Source of the DNA: Acholoe squamosa
Taxonomy: Eukaryota > Annelida > Polychaeta > Phyllodocida > Polynoidae
DNA: 64,000 nucleotides
Assembly (NCBI GenBank): GCA_949317995.1
Contig: OX439050.1
Location: 2,728,001 to 2,792,000 of the forward strand
Reading direction: 5' to 3'
Made by a program: the position numbers and the translations under genes. Position 1 is the first letter of the stretch, and each line of letters opens with the position of its first letter. Positions 19,979-33,383 of this stretch are shown here, in pieces. Below the pieces are notes generated by a model. That model made no database searches. It saw only the letters and a list, made by a program, of their open reading frames with translations, and was not told the DNA's origin.

Positions 19979-20824
19979 CTGAGATATCCCCTGGTGTTAT
20001 CTCCACTCCATCTTCCTTCACACCATCTCTCAGTACTAAGAGGTAAGATCAAGAGATAACCACCCAGATAAGAACCACACACCCCACATGGCTCACTGAC
20101 TGATGCCTCCCTGCTACTGACAAATATCTGGATAAGCTTGCAACCATGCAGCCATCATACCAACCAAATCAAGGTCTCTTTATTCTTCATCAGAATCTGA
20201 CATGGCCTCGTGAGGTTAGGGCTGCACCCACACTGCTGGGACAAGACTGGTAATCCTATCGATATCAAATCAAAGCTGAAAAGTTACCCTGCCATACAGG
20301 ATGTGATTTGGGTTGGATGTGTATGTGTGTTAGGGATCAACTTCTCATACATGACGGAATAGACTTGTATGAGTGGACTAGCTGAGGCAGGGACGTTCAC
20401 GATATACAAGTCACGCTTTAGTGTGAGAATGTGTGAGTAGTTTACAGATGGTCAGCATGAGGCTGTGCATGGTGTGAGGGATGTGCGGGTTTAACCTCAT
20501 TATCATAAATCACTGCAGTCTGAGTAGGTTATAGGAATGAGGGGGCAGTAGTAAACCTGTGTGTGAGAGCATGTAAGGAGGTCACTGATAAAAGGAGTAA
20601 AAAAGAGCTACTGGCGAATGAACACCCTTGCAAACAACTGCTTTATAAAAATTATTTTGATTACTTTTGGATATTCTGTTGAATTTTTACTTTTAAGGCA
20701 AAAATACTTCTTAAAGAAGGGGGTTGGCTTAAAGGAAATGCAGGCTTATTTGAAAGGTATTATCATATATAATGTATGAAGACACATAGTTGGTGTAAGC
20801 TAAACCTTTACTCATATGGCTCTG

Positions 20825-21303
20825 TCTCACCAGTTTGATGCAAATACGTTCGGGGAGGTTTTTGACCGGGGAGGTTTTTTGACCGAGGTTTCTGACCAGG
20901 AAAAAGATATAAGGGCTGGCAAGAAATTTGTCAATCTAAAATAAAGTCAGGATAGAATCAATCCTATATTGACTGAAAAAAAAACTATACCTTTCTGTGA
21001 TAGAATTCAAACTACAGGTCAATAGATGTTTTTATAACTGCCGGTCAGAAACCTCCCTGGTCAGAAACCTCTTTGGCAGAGGAGCAAGTCAAGAAAGGAA
21101 CAAAAAGCAGAGTGAAGAGTGCCCTGGACCATAAGGAACATGGAGGAAGTGACAGTATCTTTCTGTGACCAATTTCAAACTGGAGGCCAAATTAACTCTG
21201 TAACTGCCTATCAGAAACCTCGGTCAGAAACCTCGGTCAGAAACCTCGGTCAGAAACCTCGGTCAGAAACCTCCCCAAATGTAATTGCATCACATTGGTG
21301 AGA
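20825..21303. mobile_element. Foldback-type element with inverted arrays of a 13-bp motif, copy 1
   Basis: The two ends are inverted copies of each other. The left end reads TCTCACCA, then TGATGCAA, then GGGGAGGTTT. The complement of the right end has the same three blocks, with about five differences over roughly 37 bases. Inside the ends, the motif GGTCAGAAACCTC runs in tandem, with five units on the right (21212-21276) and degenerate units in opposite orientation on the left (20850-20900). An internal direct duplication (about 20988-21060 and 21147-21225) is also seen. No transposase is coded. I find no clear target duplication. It is a non-autonomous DNA-transposon-like or foldback element of unknown family. 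Confidence 0.6.
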
Positions 21304-21957
21304 ATGAGTCATATTTCATCTACCTCAGGCCATAGCTAAAGTAAAAAATCAAACTCCTTCAGCAGCATTGCATATGAATGTGAATGAAGAGTTATGGAAA
21401 GTGACCAATCCTGGATATGGCCTTGTACAGGGGTGAAATGTGGTAGGTCTGGAGGGTAAAGGAGGGGGCTTAGTTGGAGTGTCAGTCTGGATTTAGTACA
21501 AAATAACATTGTTTGAATACATCATGTATATTCAGTCAGAGTTATAGTTGAGCAATCTGAACTCAGGCACCATAAGATTGGATGGCCTAGGGCTCAATGT
21601 GTCAGGGATGTAATAGGACATGGGTCTTTCACGGTGCTGGGGTGGTTCAATGTTAGAATTGGCATGGTGTGATGTTTTTATATATTTGACAATCAGAGGC
21701 CCTTGATATGACTACATTTATTTAGTACGCATAGATGTCAACCATGTATTTTTGAATAAGTGATATAGATCTTCTCACCAAGTATGGGCCTGGAGACTTA
21801 AAGTTTACCTGACTTGTTTTGGAAGGTGATTGATAATTTCCCAACCAGTCAAGCTGCATTATTGATTTAGATGTAAGGATAAAGCTAAGATAAAGGGCTA
21901 CCTAAAAGTAGGATCTCTTCAGGGGGTTACACCTCCAGACCATTGAGGAGGTGCAAT

Positions 21958-23227
21958 TATCATATACCATTTTATTATTCCATAAATTGTAACATATTAC
22001 TGTATTAATCAAAGAATACATAAGAAATTAATACATAGGTTGGTTCTAAGAGCTATAAGAGCGCTCAAACTTTGTATAAGAGCGTTCATGCCCCACTGCA
22101 CACCAGCCAGGTCAGTTACACAGAGTTTATGACATCAAAGGGTCTGACCTAATGGTTCACTGCACAATATAATAAACCTGAGGGTCTCAGTGTGCGACCT
22201 CATGGTTCAGTGCACAAACTAATAACTTGTAAGTGAATGCAAACGGCCATTAGGGGTGCCTGGGCACCGCTGACGCCGTCATGGGTGTCTGAGCACCCAA
22301 ACACTGAACAATAGCTTACATAAGTCACGACCCCATAACCTTCCGGTCGCTCTAGCATTATTAAGGAAGTTACGCCATGGAGACTGATTCACCATGGAGA
22401 CTGATTCGACCTCCGAATGCGCTACAGACAAACCAGCGCGAGTTACGCGCCCGGCAAGCGGGCATTAGTAACTTGGCATATTCAAGTCCGCGCATGCGCA
22501 AAATGGCGGTTATAGCAGCGTAAACTTCCGAGATATGAGGGTCTGAAGTTACAGAACCGACCAGGACAATGGGGGACATAGCGGCGTCCATGGGGGTCCT
22601 TTGTGCACCCTGTGACACATGAAAGACCCCCCTCAAACAATTGCAGAGTTAGGCAGATGCCACTGGCCCCAGTCAGTCTGAGGTGCAATGCCAAGATTTG
22701 GTACAAATAGCCTGTCTGCACCTCCTAGAAATCAGAACACCAAGAACCGCTCCAGAGGTAACATCTCCAGTCATCTCCTGCTACCTGCTATACCACTGCA
22801 CTATGGTGAAACTATGCTAGACAGGCATTGGTTTCCATCATTAGTGGCCAGAGGGTATCTTCCTCAAGACATCCACCAGAGGGTAAAGTTATTCATTATT
22901 ACATTATTCCTCTAAGCAGCAGGTCAGGAGCTAGGTGTGGGAACCCACCTAGAACTATGCTGGACATTGTATTATTATTACCTCACAGGTGGAGTGGAAC
23001 AGAACATTATACTTTATAAACTACTGTATATTTACTGTATGTACAAATTACCTACATACTAACTACTGTATGATTGATATTTCTTACATGTTGCCTAAAG
23101 CTGAATAAACCAGTGATAACTGGAAATAACACTATTTATAAGAGCCTGTTGGATTTACACTATATACCACTAGTCATATGATATTTCTCATATGACAACT
23201 TGATCATGCACAATTACTAGTATGACA
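21958..23227 (+). mobile_element. 1.27-kb insertion present only in copy 1 (unclassified repeat family, member A)
   Basis: Copy 2 has the empty site (GGAGGTGCAATGTTGAACC near 46348). Copy 1 has CAAT at 21954-21957 and again at 23228-23231 around the insert, a possible 4-bp target duplication. The family recurs at 36577-37660 and at the right edge of the window. It holds a GC- and CpG-rich middle (about 22240-22600), an AATAAA near 23103 and a short (ATT)n near 22966. There is no coding frame. It may be a solo LTR or a non-autonomous element. The ends do not show a clear TG...CA or terminal inverted repeat, so the class is open. Confidence 0.65.
22490..22509 (+). promoter_or_regulatory. NRF1-like and YY1-like sites inside the repeat
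   Basis: GCGCATGCGCA (22490-22500), the NRF1 consensus, runs directly into AAAATGGCGG (22500-22509), the YY1 consensus. Both are common in TATA-less CpG promoters of animals. The related repeat at 36577 has a decayed version (CATGCGCAATATGAAGG near 37085). The sites are seen; promoter activity is inference. Confidence 0.45.
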
Positions 23228-26200
23228 CAATGTTGAACCAGTAGCAAGGCCCAATCGCCCAAGCTTTTCATCTTCCCCTATGGGAAATGTGATGGTTGGG
23301 GGATGGAGATTCCCAAGGGGAAGGAATAGGCTTGTATTGGCAGCTGAAGGACCTTTCTTGGTTATCTGACTGAGTACAATCATAAGAAATCTGACCAGAA
23401 TGCATCTCAAAGAAGTTTAATTAAAAGTACACAATCTATGTTATATGCAAATTGTATAAATGGCCTCTCTGTAACACATAATATGCTTCAAAAAGTTGAA
23501 AATGAGGCAGCATATAGGCCTGTTTAGGCCAAGTTACCCCCTACTGTAGGCTATTCCTATCATCTATTTAGCTCTAAAGATGAAATATTGGCCTCAAATT
23601 CCCATCAATTCTGCTTGGAAATGATATGCAAAGCTTCTCCTGTATGATTAAAACAGAAATGACTCGCAAAATTGCTTTTAAACTGAAAATTCCTTCCAGT
23701 AAAGGCACATCTTATATCAGTCCTATACCTGGTGGGAACATCTATAGGGTCTGAGAACCTATGGGGTTCATGAGGTGTTAAAGTAGCTATCGTGCATTAA
23801 CAACATTTTGAATAAGGGCCATGAGCAGTGTTTAGGTTTCCTGGTATTAGCCCAAGATAAAATATTTAAATGACTGTGGCCTCATTCTTCAAGCACATTC
23901 TACCATGCCAGACAAAGGTAAAAGAGGGGGTTTAGCTGGAGTGTGAGTGTGGATTTACTACAAAATGACCTGACACAAAGGATGTCATTTTCTAATTAGA
24001 TCCTTGATGAATATCTAATGATGGAAGAGTGTGGCTTACAATGGGATGCTCAGTATCAAAATGTCAGTCACTGATGGAGAAGCATGTCTCACCATGTCCT
24101 GCCTTGATCAGATTACTCCCAACCTATCATCCTATTTACACATATCCTCTTACCCAGTTACCCTAGTGTCTCCATATCCACTTATAGAGGGAGCAAGCTT
24201 AGTGTCACTCCCTTACATGAGATGAATTCTAGAATGGCCCATATCTTACTATAGGAGAACCTTGCAATTCAAACAGTTTCTTTGATAAATGCATCATCTT
24301 TGTTACTTTTGACACATTTCCTGATGTCTAACATTACAAGTAAGACATTTTTTGATTATTTGAAAAGGATATGTATCAAAATTAATCCCCTTCTGTACAT
24401 CAACAACAAGGAAACTGACCGTTGACTACAGCACTGGTCTGTATTCTGTGTTCTGTAGCCTACTGCGTGTCTGTGGAGTAGTGGTAAACGTAGACATGCC
24501 TCAGGATGGACATAATCACATTTTGACCATGGATAGACTGCAGACCTAGTACCAGCAGGCTCTCTGTACCAGTTATACAGAAGCATACCTGGCACCATCC
24601 CCAACCATGGTAACTCGGTCTTTTCACATGTACAGAGATAAAGACATGCACCAAGAACCGCGTTCTTTGTGACAGATTCATTGATTCTTTCTTGGAACTC
24701 CATTGAAATTCAAACCATGCTGCACAGAAAAATTACTTGTCAAGTTTCTCTTAGAAAAGGATGAACAGTGATTCTTAAAGCATTACAATGACGATAGCAT
24801 AACTGAGGAGTTTACTGGAGAATGAATGATGAGGTTCTATAATTGAAAGTTAATCCTATTGAAGCATCAACTCATTGCCTGGATACCTGTTTAATTGTAC
24901 ATGTCCCTATCTTAATGGAAGTCTCTTGATGTAACTGGTACGAAGATTTCTTTCTGAATGCAACCCTTAATATTGTAAATCGCTAGTTTCCCCTTGTGAC
25001 AAAACCATGTTTACCATTGTTTCTTTGTCATGCCTCCTGCCACCTTCCAATGTAAAAACTTCTTGTTCATACAGTCCCAGAGGAGATTGTCTGACAGTGA
25101 GGCAGATTAAGAATAAATCTTCAGGTTGTTTCTAGACTGATAGTCTAGACAGGGAAAAGAAACACTTCTGTTTTTACAGCGCTAACCTTCAATATTCACT
25201 GATGCATACTTTTTCTATTTGAAATGTAGAACAGTTGATGACAATGACCAGTACCAACTAAGTTGTTATCCTGTTTTGTTATTATTATACTACATGCCTA
25301 ATTTGTGATGTATGACTATGTTTATGTGTGAATGTCTCACTCTCCCACCACCAGTGCTTTGTTTATAGACATGTGTATTGGGAATGGGGTGAAGTGTGTA
25401 TGGAGAGGCAGCTGTTACCACTCCTTTATTAAAGAAAAAGGAGCTGTCCTCATGGGTCTTCTACAGTAAGACGATAAAAGTTAAAAAGTTTTTTTAATCT
25501 TGAAGTGTAACATTTCAATTTTGTCTCTATTGTCTCTTTAAATTTCATCCTGATCTCTCCTGATTCAAACATCAAACTAATACATTGTCTCCAAACTTCA
25601 CAACTAGAATGACACTTTTAAGTCACATATCTGTGATAAACATGATTCATGCAGTATAACATGTCAAGCACAAGTGGGATAGTGACAAACTATTCTTATT
25701 CTCTCCTCTATACATTTTCAAAAGTAATAAAACACTTGTTACTTAAAAGCATGATTCCATTTGCCATCAGCTCCTTGTCATTCCTCAATGTAAATGGGCT
25801 GACAAAGAATGCTGACACAACCGCATTGGAAAATCATGGAAATTTAATGCCACTGAAAAAAACTCCACTTGCAATTTGAAATGAGCAGATGGTCTGTGGG
25901 AAAATGGTTAAAAGGTTTCCAACATGAATCCTTTAGTTGTCACACTGATTTTATGCATATTCCTCAGATTACCTCAAAACAGATCTGTCAACACCATGCA
26001 GAGGTTTTATCATGGCAGTATCTGTATTTACCACAAAATATCTTTTTTTTTTTTGTGCAGAAGCAAAGTGGTCATAGTTAACCTTTATATATATAGTCAC
26101 TGATTTAGGTAACCACATCAGGCCAAAATAGTACAGGGTAAACATACTATAATGTTTTGATATAGCTTTGGAAATCATATTTTGACACTTAGTTTTCTTA

Positions 26201-26232
26201 CCCTTTTACCACCTATTCATATATTCCCAATA

Positions 26233-26271
<39 letters not shown>

Positions 26272-26290
26272 CCTCTCCCTTTCCCCCTCC
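26233..26290 (+). repeat. (CT)n microsatellite, copy 1
   Basis: About 50 bases of CT repeats with a few interruptions, running into a C-rich pyrimidine tract. The same locus in copy 2 (49660-49742) is longer. Confidence 0.9.
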
Positions 26291-29200
26291 CCCTCCTGGA
26301 TAACCACCCACTACTGGTTCCCATGAGCTGAAGGGGCCTCACCCTTGGCTTACCACTCAATTACCACAACTGCCTTCCTGAAGCCAAATCCCACCTGCTC
26401 CTAGAACCTAATCCAGCCCCTCCCAAAACTGCATTTCCACTCGGTTTCCATAGCCTATTTATTTATCCTGTCCCTCTGTGTATCTAATGTCGATATATGC
26501 TTGGTCGCGGAAACATATATTCACTGATGTGCAATGTTGTTTCCCCATACTTTATTTGACCTTAGCTGCTAAACTACACATCACTTACTCTCTCTCTCTC
26601 CCTTGTTCACCCTGTGTGCGGAATATAGTTGAGTCATTTTTTTCAATACCCTCAATCAGAATCAACCCTTCTTCACCCTTGAATTTGCCTCATTGTATCA
26701 TTTCTGCAACAAAATCCCTCCATTGTTACCAGAATTATCTGTGGAGCTTATCATGGTGGAAACCTACACTTTTCTCACAGCTCAGCCCCTGTTTGGAACT
26801 AAAACACAGTACACTACAGGGAATTGCAGCAGAATTAATTGAAAGCCGTCCAAGTAGGGGCCCAATCCCTGAGCCCAATTAGGATGTAAGTGTAGGCCTA
26901 TTGACAAACATCGGGGTAAGGACATGAGGGAGTTTGTCAATAAGATTGAGAGATACTGAAATAGGTCTCATTGTCCTTATTTCAAAGTTTGGCAGTTCAG
27001 TGTGTCCTCTACATCTTAAACCAGTTAGTTAGAGGAATCATTTATACCCTTAATTAATTTGTTCAGTGATTTTTGCTGTACCAGAAATTCTAAATCAAGA
27101 ATACCAACCCCATACGTTGGGAATATGTCCTCAGGGTGCTCATCAAACCATTACTAATTCAAATGTTGGCCTTTCTAATTTCATCAGCTCATAACTGAGA
27201 TGGCCCTTTACAAGTCCTAACGATGAACAGGATGGATGTCACAAGATCCCCAAATCTATGCTCTTGAAATACTTATGATATAGTCTTTTTTTTTAGATAC
27301 ATTTCCATTAAAGAAACATGCAGCAATGCCTTTTTTGTCTTAGCCTTGTTACAAAGGAGGTAGATATCTTTATCATTGATTCACCAAAGAACATTGAATT
27401 CATGCAGCCTTCCAAGGTTCCATAATATTCTACATGTGTCAGCTTAAACCAACTGAAGGTGACAGATATTTGTAAAACAGAGACCTCTATTCATTTCCCC
27501 CAGGCATTCCATCCATTTAATTAAGTAAAACTGTTTCCTCACTTCAAATATCAATCAGTTATCCAAACAGTAATTTGAGAATGCTCTGCTATCTCCTGGT
27601 CAGGAAGAAATCACATGTAGTGGGAGGTGATGGGATTCTGAGTAACAAAGAGTGGGAGCATCATGTTTATTGAAGTTGTGTGATCATATTGCATTCTATG
27701 ATGAAACCTCTGCTTGTAATTTGTTGCTTTAGCCAAGATTGCAGATGTTTTGGACTATAGGTTTAATGCTTTGTGAGATGTTATGTTAATTTAATCTTTG
27801 AAATGTGATCCCAAATTGAGATGATGGAGATAACATTTAATCTGTATCATTGTTCCACATAAGCATATGACTAAAGGTGTCCCCTGTGTAGATATCAATA
27901 GGGACCTCTGGATATTGTTTAACAATGAGGGAATATAACCACTGCTGGCTTAATTGGTGTCAATTGAAATGTGAGTAAATTAATCACGTTCCACCTGATG
28001 AATGAGTGACTGGGATACTCGTCCACATGTCTCACACCAAGACCTTCCACAGTGTCCCCATGAGGCAGTGCAGGTGTTAGAGGGCAAAATTAGGTAATTT
28101 TCTATTATGGAGGAATCTGTATCATGTTTTAAAGCCAGAGACATGGAATATAGTTTAATTTAGTTTGATTGCAAATGCAAAGTTCCAGGAAGGTGAAGTT
28201 CTATGAAGGTGAAATTAAAACATGTACCAAGAATCATCACCAATAGTTCCACATGATGATTTCCGACTAGGAAGGTTAGATGCCGGCAGTACAGTGGTAT
28301 GAATGTCCACTAACTGAGAGGCCCCACTGAATGTCTCTGTATGATTTCTGTCCTCCCCATTTTGTTCACGTGTTCACCCCTTCTTTATTTCTCAGAAAGT
28401 GTTAAGTGATCAGTTATAATGTCTGTTTAAAAAGTCTATTTCTTTATGACAGAAAAAAGGCTATCATGTAGGCAAAATTGAGGTATTCAGATGAGAACTG
28501 TACATGGTTGACAAGGCATTTAGATACATGGCATTAGGATATGTTTCAGACAATTCTCATTTTAACAGGTAAACCCCATGAACATGTTCCTGCTAATGCC
28601 ATGGCTCATTCCTAATGGAATCATTATGCCATCACGACGTCACTGTTTAAAAGCCTTTACTGCAAGTGGCCATGGCGGTAGTGGCCCAATTCATTATTCT
28701 GACCCAATGTTACATTCTGGTACTGGCAGATTTCCAGTCTGTTACTACCTGTACCCATGACAAAAACATTTCCAAATGTACTAAAAGTTTTATTCATCAT
28801 ACTTTTCCTAAAGAAATTACAACAGATTATTCCTGCTGGAGATTAAATCAAAAGGCTCTGCAATCGCTTCCTATGATATGTTAGTGGTTTCCCTCCCTTA
28901 TTCTGTACTGCTATGGTAAGGTAGGCCTGTCTTTGGACTTGCTTATTGCATTAATGAACTGTTATGTTCATTTAAATAATGCTATAGGGCAGACCAGTTT
29001 TATTATTTTCAAATTATAACATAAGTAATACAAAACTTCACAGATCTTGACAGATGTCTATATATACATTATAAGAATAAAATAAGGGGTAGTGTTAGTA
29101 CTGGAAGTGGAATAGTGAAGGACTGCCTACGCTAACATCTCATAGGTAGCGATGGCAGAGCCTTTTGAATTAACCTCCAGGTGACTCAATGAAAAATAAA

Positions 29201-30009
29201 GAAGCTTGATATGACTACTGATTTCACCCTATAGCTTTAAATCAAGATGAAAGACACCGAAAGAAACTAGAAAAGCAGACACTGAAAAGTTAGAAATATG
29301 TTTTGTCCATGGAATAAAAATGACTTGAATAGCCTCTAGTGGAAGCCCATAGTGGAATAGTTAGATTTTTAACAAAGATCCATTCCCTTTCTCTATGTAG
29401 ATAGAGAATCTGTAAGATGAAATGATATCAAAGGCAGCATTACCACTAAGTCTTGCAATTTGGAGGGCATCTTTTACTCTTCATATAATATATTGCTATA
29501 TCCATGTGAACTTGTCATTATAGTGAACTTTTTGGTAGAATTCCGCATGAATCCTACACAGTACAGTCCACCTAGAACCACATTCACACATCAAAGTGGT
29601 AAAGCTACATACACTTGTATTCCAAGAATAGAACAAAGGCTTTGTTATCACCTTCAACACAGCCCATCAGTCCCCTTTATCTATGGCCATTTGTTACATT
29701 GTGGCACCATACATCTCAATGACCCCTTCTTACAGAGGTGCCACATTGATCACACAATGAGCATAGATCCACATTGATGTCAGACAAAATGGTGCCCTTG
29801 TCTCACGGAAACAGGTCATAGATAAATGTCCCTCACTGCCATCTCCATCCTCCAAATGGTACTAGGCATGTGCTACAGACTTACGTATTCTGTATGGACA
29901 AGTGAGTGACTTTGAAAAGATAAAGAACAAGATGTTAAAGAACACCTCAAGGTTTAGGAAGAAACAAGTTCTAGCAAGGTGTCCTACAAGATGCTTTGTG
30001 TAATGTAAT

Positions 30010-30660
30010 GAAGGATATATTGTCAGCACGTCACACTGAGTTTACTGTCCTACTAACACCTACATAGTCTCTGTATAAGGATATATTGTCAGCACGTCAC
30101 ACTGAGTTTACTGTCCTACTGACAGCTACATGGTCTCTGTATAAGGATATATTGTCAGCACGTCACACTGAGTTTACTGTCCTACTGACACCTACATGGT
30201 CTCTGTATAAGGATATATTGTCGGCACGTCACACTGAATTTACTGACCTACTGACACCTACATGGTCTCTATATAAGGATATATTGTCAGCACGTCACAC
30301 TGAGTTTACTGTCCTACTGACAGCTACATGGTCTCTGTATAAGGATATATTGTCAGCATGTCACACTGAGTTTACTGTCCTACTGACACCTACATGGTCT
30401 CTGTATAAGGATAGATTGTCAGCACGTCACACTGAGTTTACTGTCCTACTGACTGCTACATGGTCTCTGTACAAGTGTCCTACATGACGCTTGGTGTAAT
30501 GTAATGAAGGATATATTGTCAGCATGTCACACTGAGTTTACTGTCCTACTGACACCTACATGGTCTCTGTATAAGTGTCCTACATGATGTCTGAAGATTG
30601 GTATAATGTAATATAGCATGAAGGATATATTGTCAGCATGTCCTACTGACAGCTACATGT
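30010..30660 (+). repeat. 66-bp minisatellite, copy 1
   Basis: The tandem unit of 66 bp starts AAGGATATATTGTCAGCACG. The main block has 7 units (about 30012-30473), followed by a spacer (GTGTCCTACATG...), one more unit (about 30507-30572), a second spacer and a partial unit. Because 66 is a multiple of three, the block reads as an open frame repeating KDILSARHTEFTVLL, but this is an effect of the repeat and not evidence of a gene. Confidence 0.9.
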
Positions 30661-32981
30661 CCCCGTGGTGTTAGAGGTGGTAGAGCTGGCCCTGCATCCA
30701 TTCAGTGTCTACAGCATGCAATGCCAAAGAAATGAACTTTAACATTTGAATTCATTGAATATGTTCTGAAACTTAGTAATAATAGATTGAAGTAATGAAG
30801 TTAAATATGCTTTGATATGCTTGTAGGAACATAATTTAAGCTTAAACATATCTGTCATGTACCACTTCCTGCTAGCTCAGTCACATGCAAACCTTTCTAC
30901 AACTGTCATCTACATGTTCCGCTTGTGGGAAATACCACTGGTCAAACAGAGAGGCCATTTTGCCTTGTCTCTTTGAATTGGACTCTCTGATTGGTTGGTT
31001 TTGAAGACATTCCTGTCTCATGGTTGGGAGGAAAGCAGCATCCACACAGAGCAGCCAACATCCTGTTTTAGGCGGAAGTCATGACAAAGCATCTTTGGGG
31101 GGAGTAACTTCATTACATACCTTTTATGGCAATAATGCAGGAGGCACCGTCAGAGCACATACCAGGGAGCCAACAGGTTTAAACTCTTTAAGTCAAAGTC
31201 AGAGATATGATGTGCAGTTAAAATCAACAATCTTGATATCTGATGACTACCATGAATCCATATTCTTACAATAAATTTGATTAATGCGTCTGACTGTTAT
31301 ATAGGCTTAAAATAACCAGGTCAAAACACATGGAATACTATCCTCATACACACTAGAACCATTTTTTCTGAACTAGCCCGGCTTGACGATAACCCCTGTG
31401 TTGTGTACATGAAGCTTAATTTGGCCCAGGGTAGAGTATTGGCTATCATTGGCAACAAGGAAGGAATATGAAATATAAAATCTTAAGGAAACACCTTATG
31501 AATGAAAAATGAAAGTTGAGGAAAAGCCAAATGGAATTTTAAGTAAATGGAGCTTATATTCTAAATTCATGTGGTGATCAAAATAGAAGTGAGATTGTAT
31601 GCAGAAAGAATTTAGACTGTAAAAAGGATGATGCAAGGAACCTTTCTGTGTCTTTGGCAGACTGCTTATGGCAGCTGGAACATGATCCTCATCCCATCCC
31701 AAACACTCCACCACGTCATTTGAGGTGAATGCGAGCCAATCAGAGGTCATTAAACAGGATGTAGGTGGCACCGTTAGGCTGCCTTAGGGAATCAATACAC
31801 TAAATCCACAACCGGCTTGGCATCTCAGGCCAAATGGTGAATGGGTAAGACGATTGGCTGCCTGTGAGGGTCAGAATAGATTTATCAATTCAGTGCCTTG
31901 GTTGTGATAACATGATCCACAGTAAACTTATTACTGGCTTACAGCAAAAAGTATATGCTCGCCCTCTTCACTAACTCTGTTGTGCTTCTCTACTGGTGGC
32001 GCTGTACCACATATAAACATAGTGATTTGGGTGTAAGACCAACTCTTTTTTTTTTTTTTTTGACTGACAATATATCCAATAAAATATAAAGCATTCCAGA
32101 CATTTGATATATACATTATACTTGTATTATATGGTAGCTATGTTTTAAAAAGGATTGTCCATCTTAAGTTTTATAAAGAAAACCTTGCATAGTGGTGTCT
32201 GATTTCTGTCAATATGTCCAAGTGCAGTGGTTTGACCCTCAATGAGCTATCCACTAAAAACATATTGGCTCAGAGTAAGGAAAAGATACATTACGCAGCT
32301 TCTATGAATACTATATCCAGGTGTGATAGCCAGGATTTGGCTCCATCCATGACCATTACACAGTTGTAGCACAGCCATATTTTATATCCATGGTACATTT
32401 ACATACAGTAATACATCACAGACAGAGTGAGGCTTATAGATGAGAATATACCCATGCTGCACCTTACAGAATCTGCCTGAAGTCAGGGTTCGCCTTGTGG
32501 GTGAGGATTAATGTTATAAAAAAAACCTGATAAAATGACTACCCCTATATGTGTATTCTATGGCAAAATCTCAGTGTCCACTTTTTATATGATGTAATAC
32601 ATGAAGTAAAGGAATGTAGTAGAAATGAGCTCTATTCATTAGGTTTTGGAGCATCAAAAACTTAATGCTTGTCTGGAATAATGTTTCACTAGAAACAGTT
32701 CCTGAGAAATTTTAGTTGATCATATTGATCATAGCCCAGAACAAATATATTGGAGCCATAGGCAGCATCATTTTTCCCTATTGAATTTTCATGATATTTT
32801 TGTATTTAATTTCACAGTAGTTCCCTTAATTGATCTCACCACACAAAGTGACCTGTATAATCTAACATTTGCTGTCTTCTTCAAAAGTCTTTGTCAGTGT
32901 GTAGGGTCATGGGGGTTAAAATCCTCCGGCATCATCAATGTAGTCATGTTGTGCCTTTTAGAGCCAGCTGTAGAGAATATT

Positions 32982-33383
32982 ACTTGAAGTTGGAATGCAC
33001 ATAAAACCAGACACGGTCAAATCAGTTTTCATGTTGGTGTTTATTTACCAGTTGTTACAGGCTGAATAAATAGTTATGAGTTGAATAAGTAGTAATGTAG
33101 GTTGCATGTAGTGATCAACGTTTCGACTTACTTAATAAGTCTTCTTCAGGATAGTTAGGTATGCAAAGTGCCTACTGAGGTACACTTAGGGATCGCGTTT
33201 CATAATACTACTTCCTGTTTGACTTAGAAAATTTAACAAAGCCTGGTAAGATGTTAGATATCATTTGTGCTGATGGATGTTCTGCAGGGTGTTCTGTTAT
33301 ATAGGCTGTCAAACAGGAAGTAGTATTATGAAACGCGATCCCTAAGTGTACCTCAGTAGGCACTTTGCATATCTAACTATCCT
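32982..33383. mobile_element. 402-bp insertion with 12-bp target duplication and inverted arms
   Basis: GTAGAGAATATT flanks the insert at 32970-32981 and 33384-33395. Copy 2 has one version of this site (GTAGAAAATATT near 57328) without the insert. The right part is a near-perfect inverted repeat: 33148-33223 against 33308-33383, 76 bases with one mismatch I could see, around an 84-base spacer. Just before the left arm is CAACGTTTCGACTTA...AAGTCTTCTTCAGGA (about 33118-33150). Its complement resembles the GAAACGTTG motif I recall near the ends of Penelope-like elements, which are known for terminal repeats in inverted orientation. The element codes for nothing. Class assignment is tentative. 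Confidence 0.7.

Noticed and set aside
21958-23227. The 1.27-kb insert as a confirmed solo LTR
   Set aside because: AATAAA and a possible 4-bp duplication fit, but the ends are not TG...CA and no related internal region is seen; left unclassified.
24356-24703. 115-codon minus-strand frame
   Set aside because: The duplicated copy (47476-47718) has indels that change the frame with no sign of codon-level constraint.
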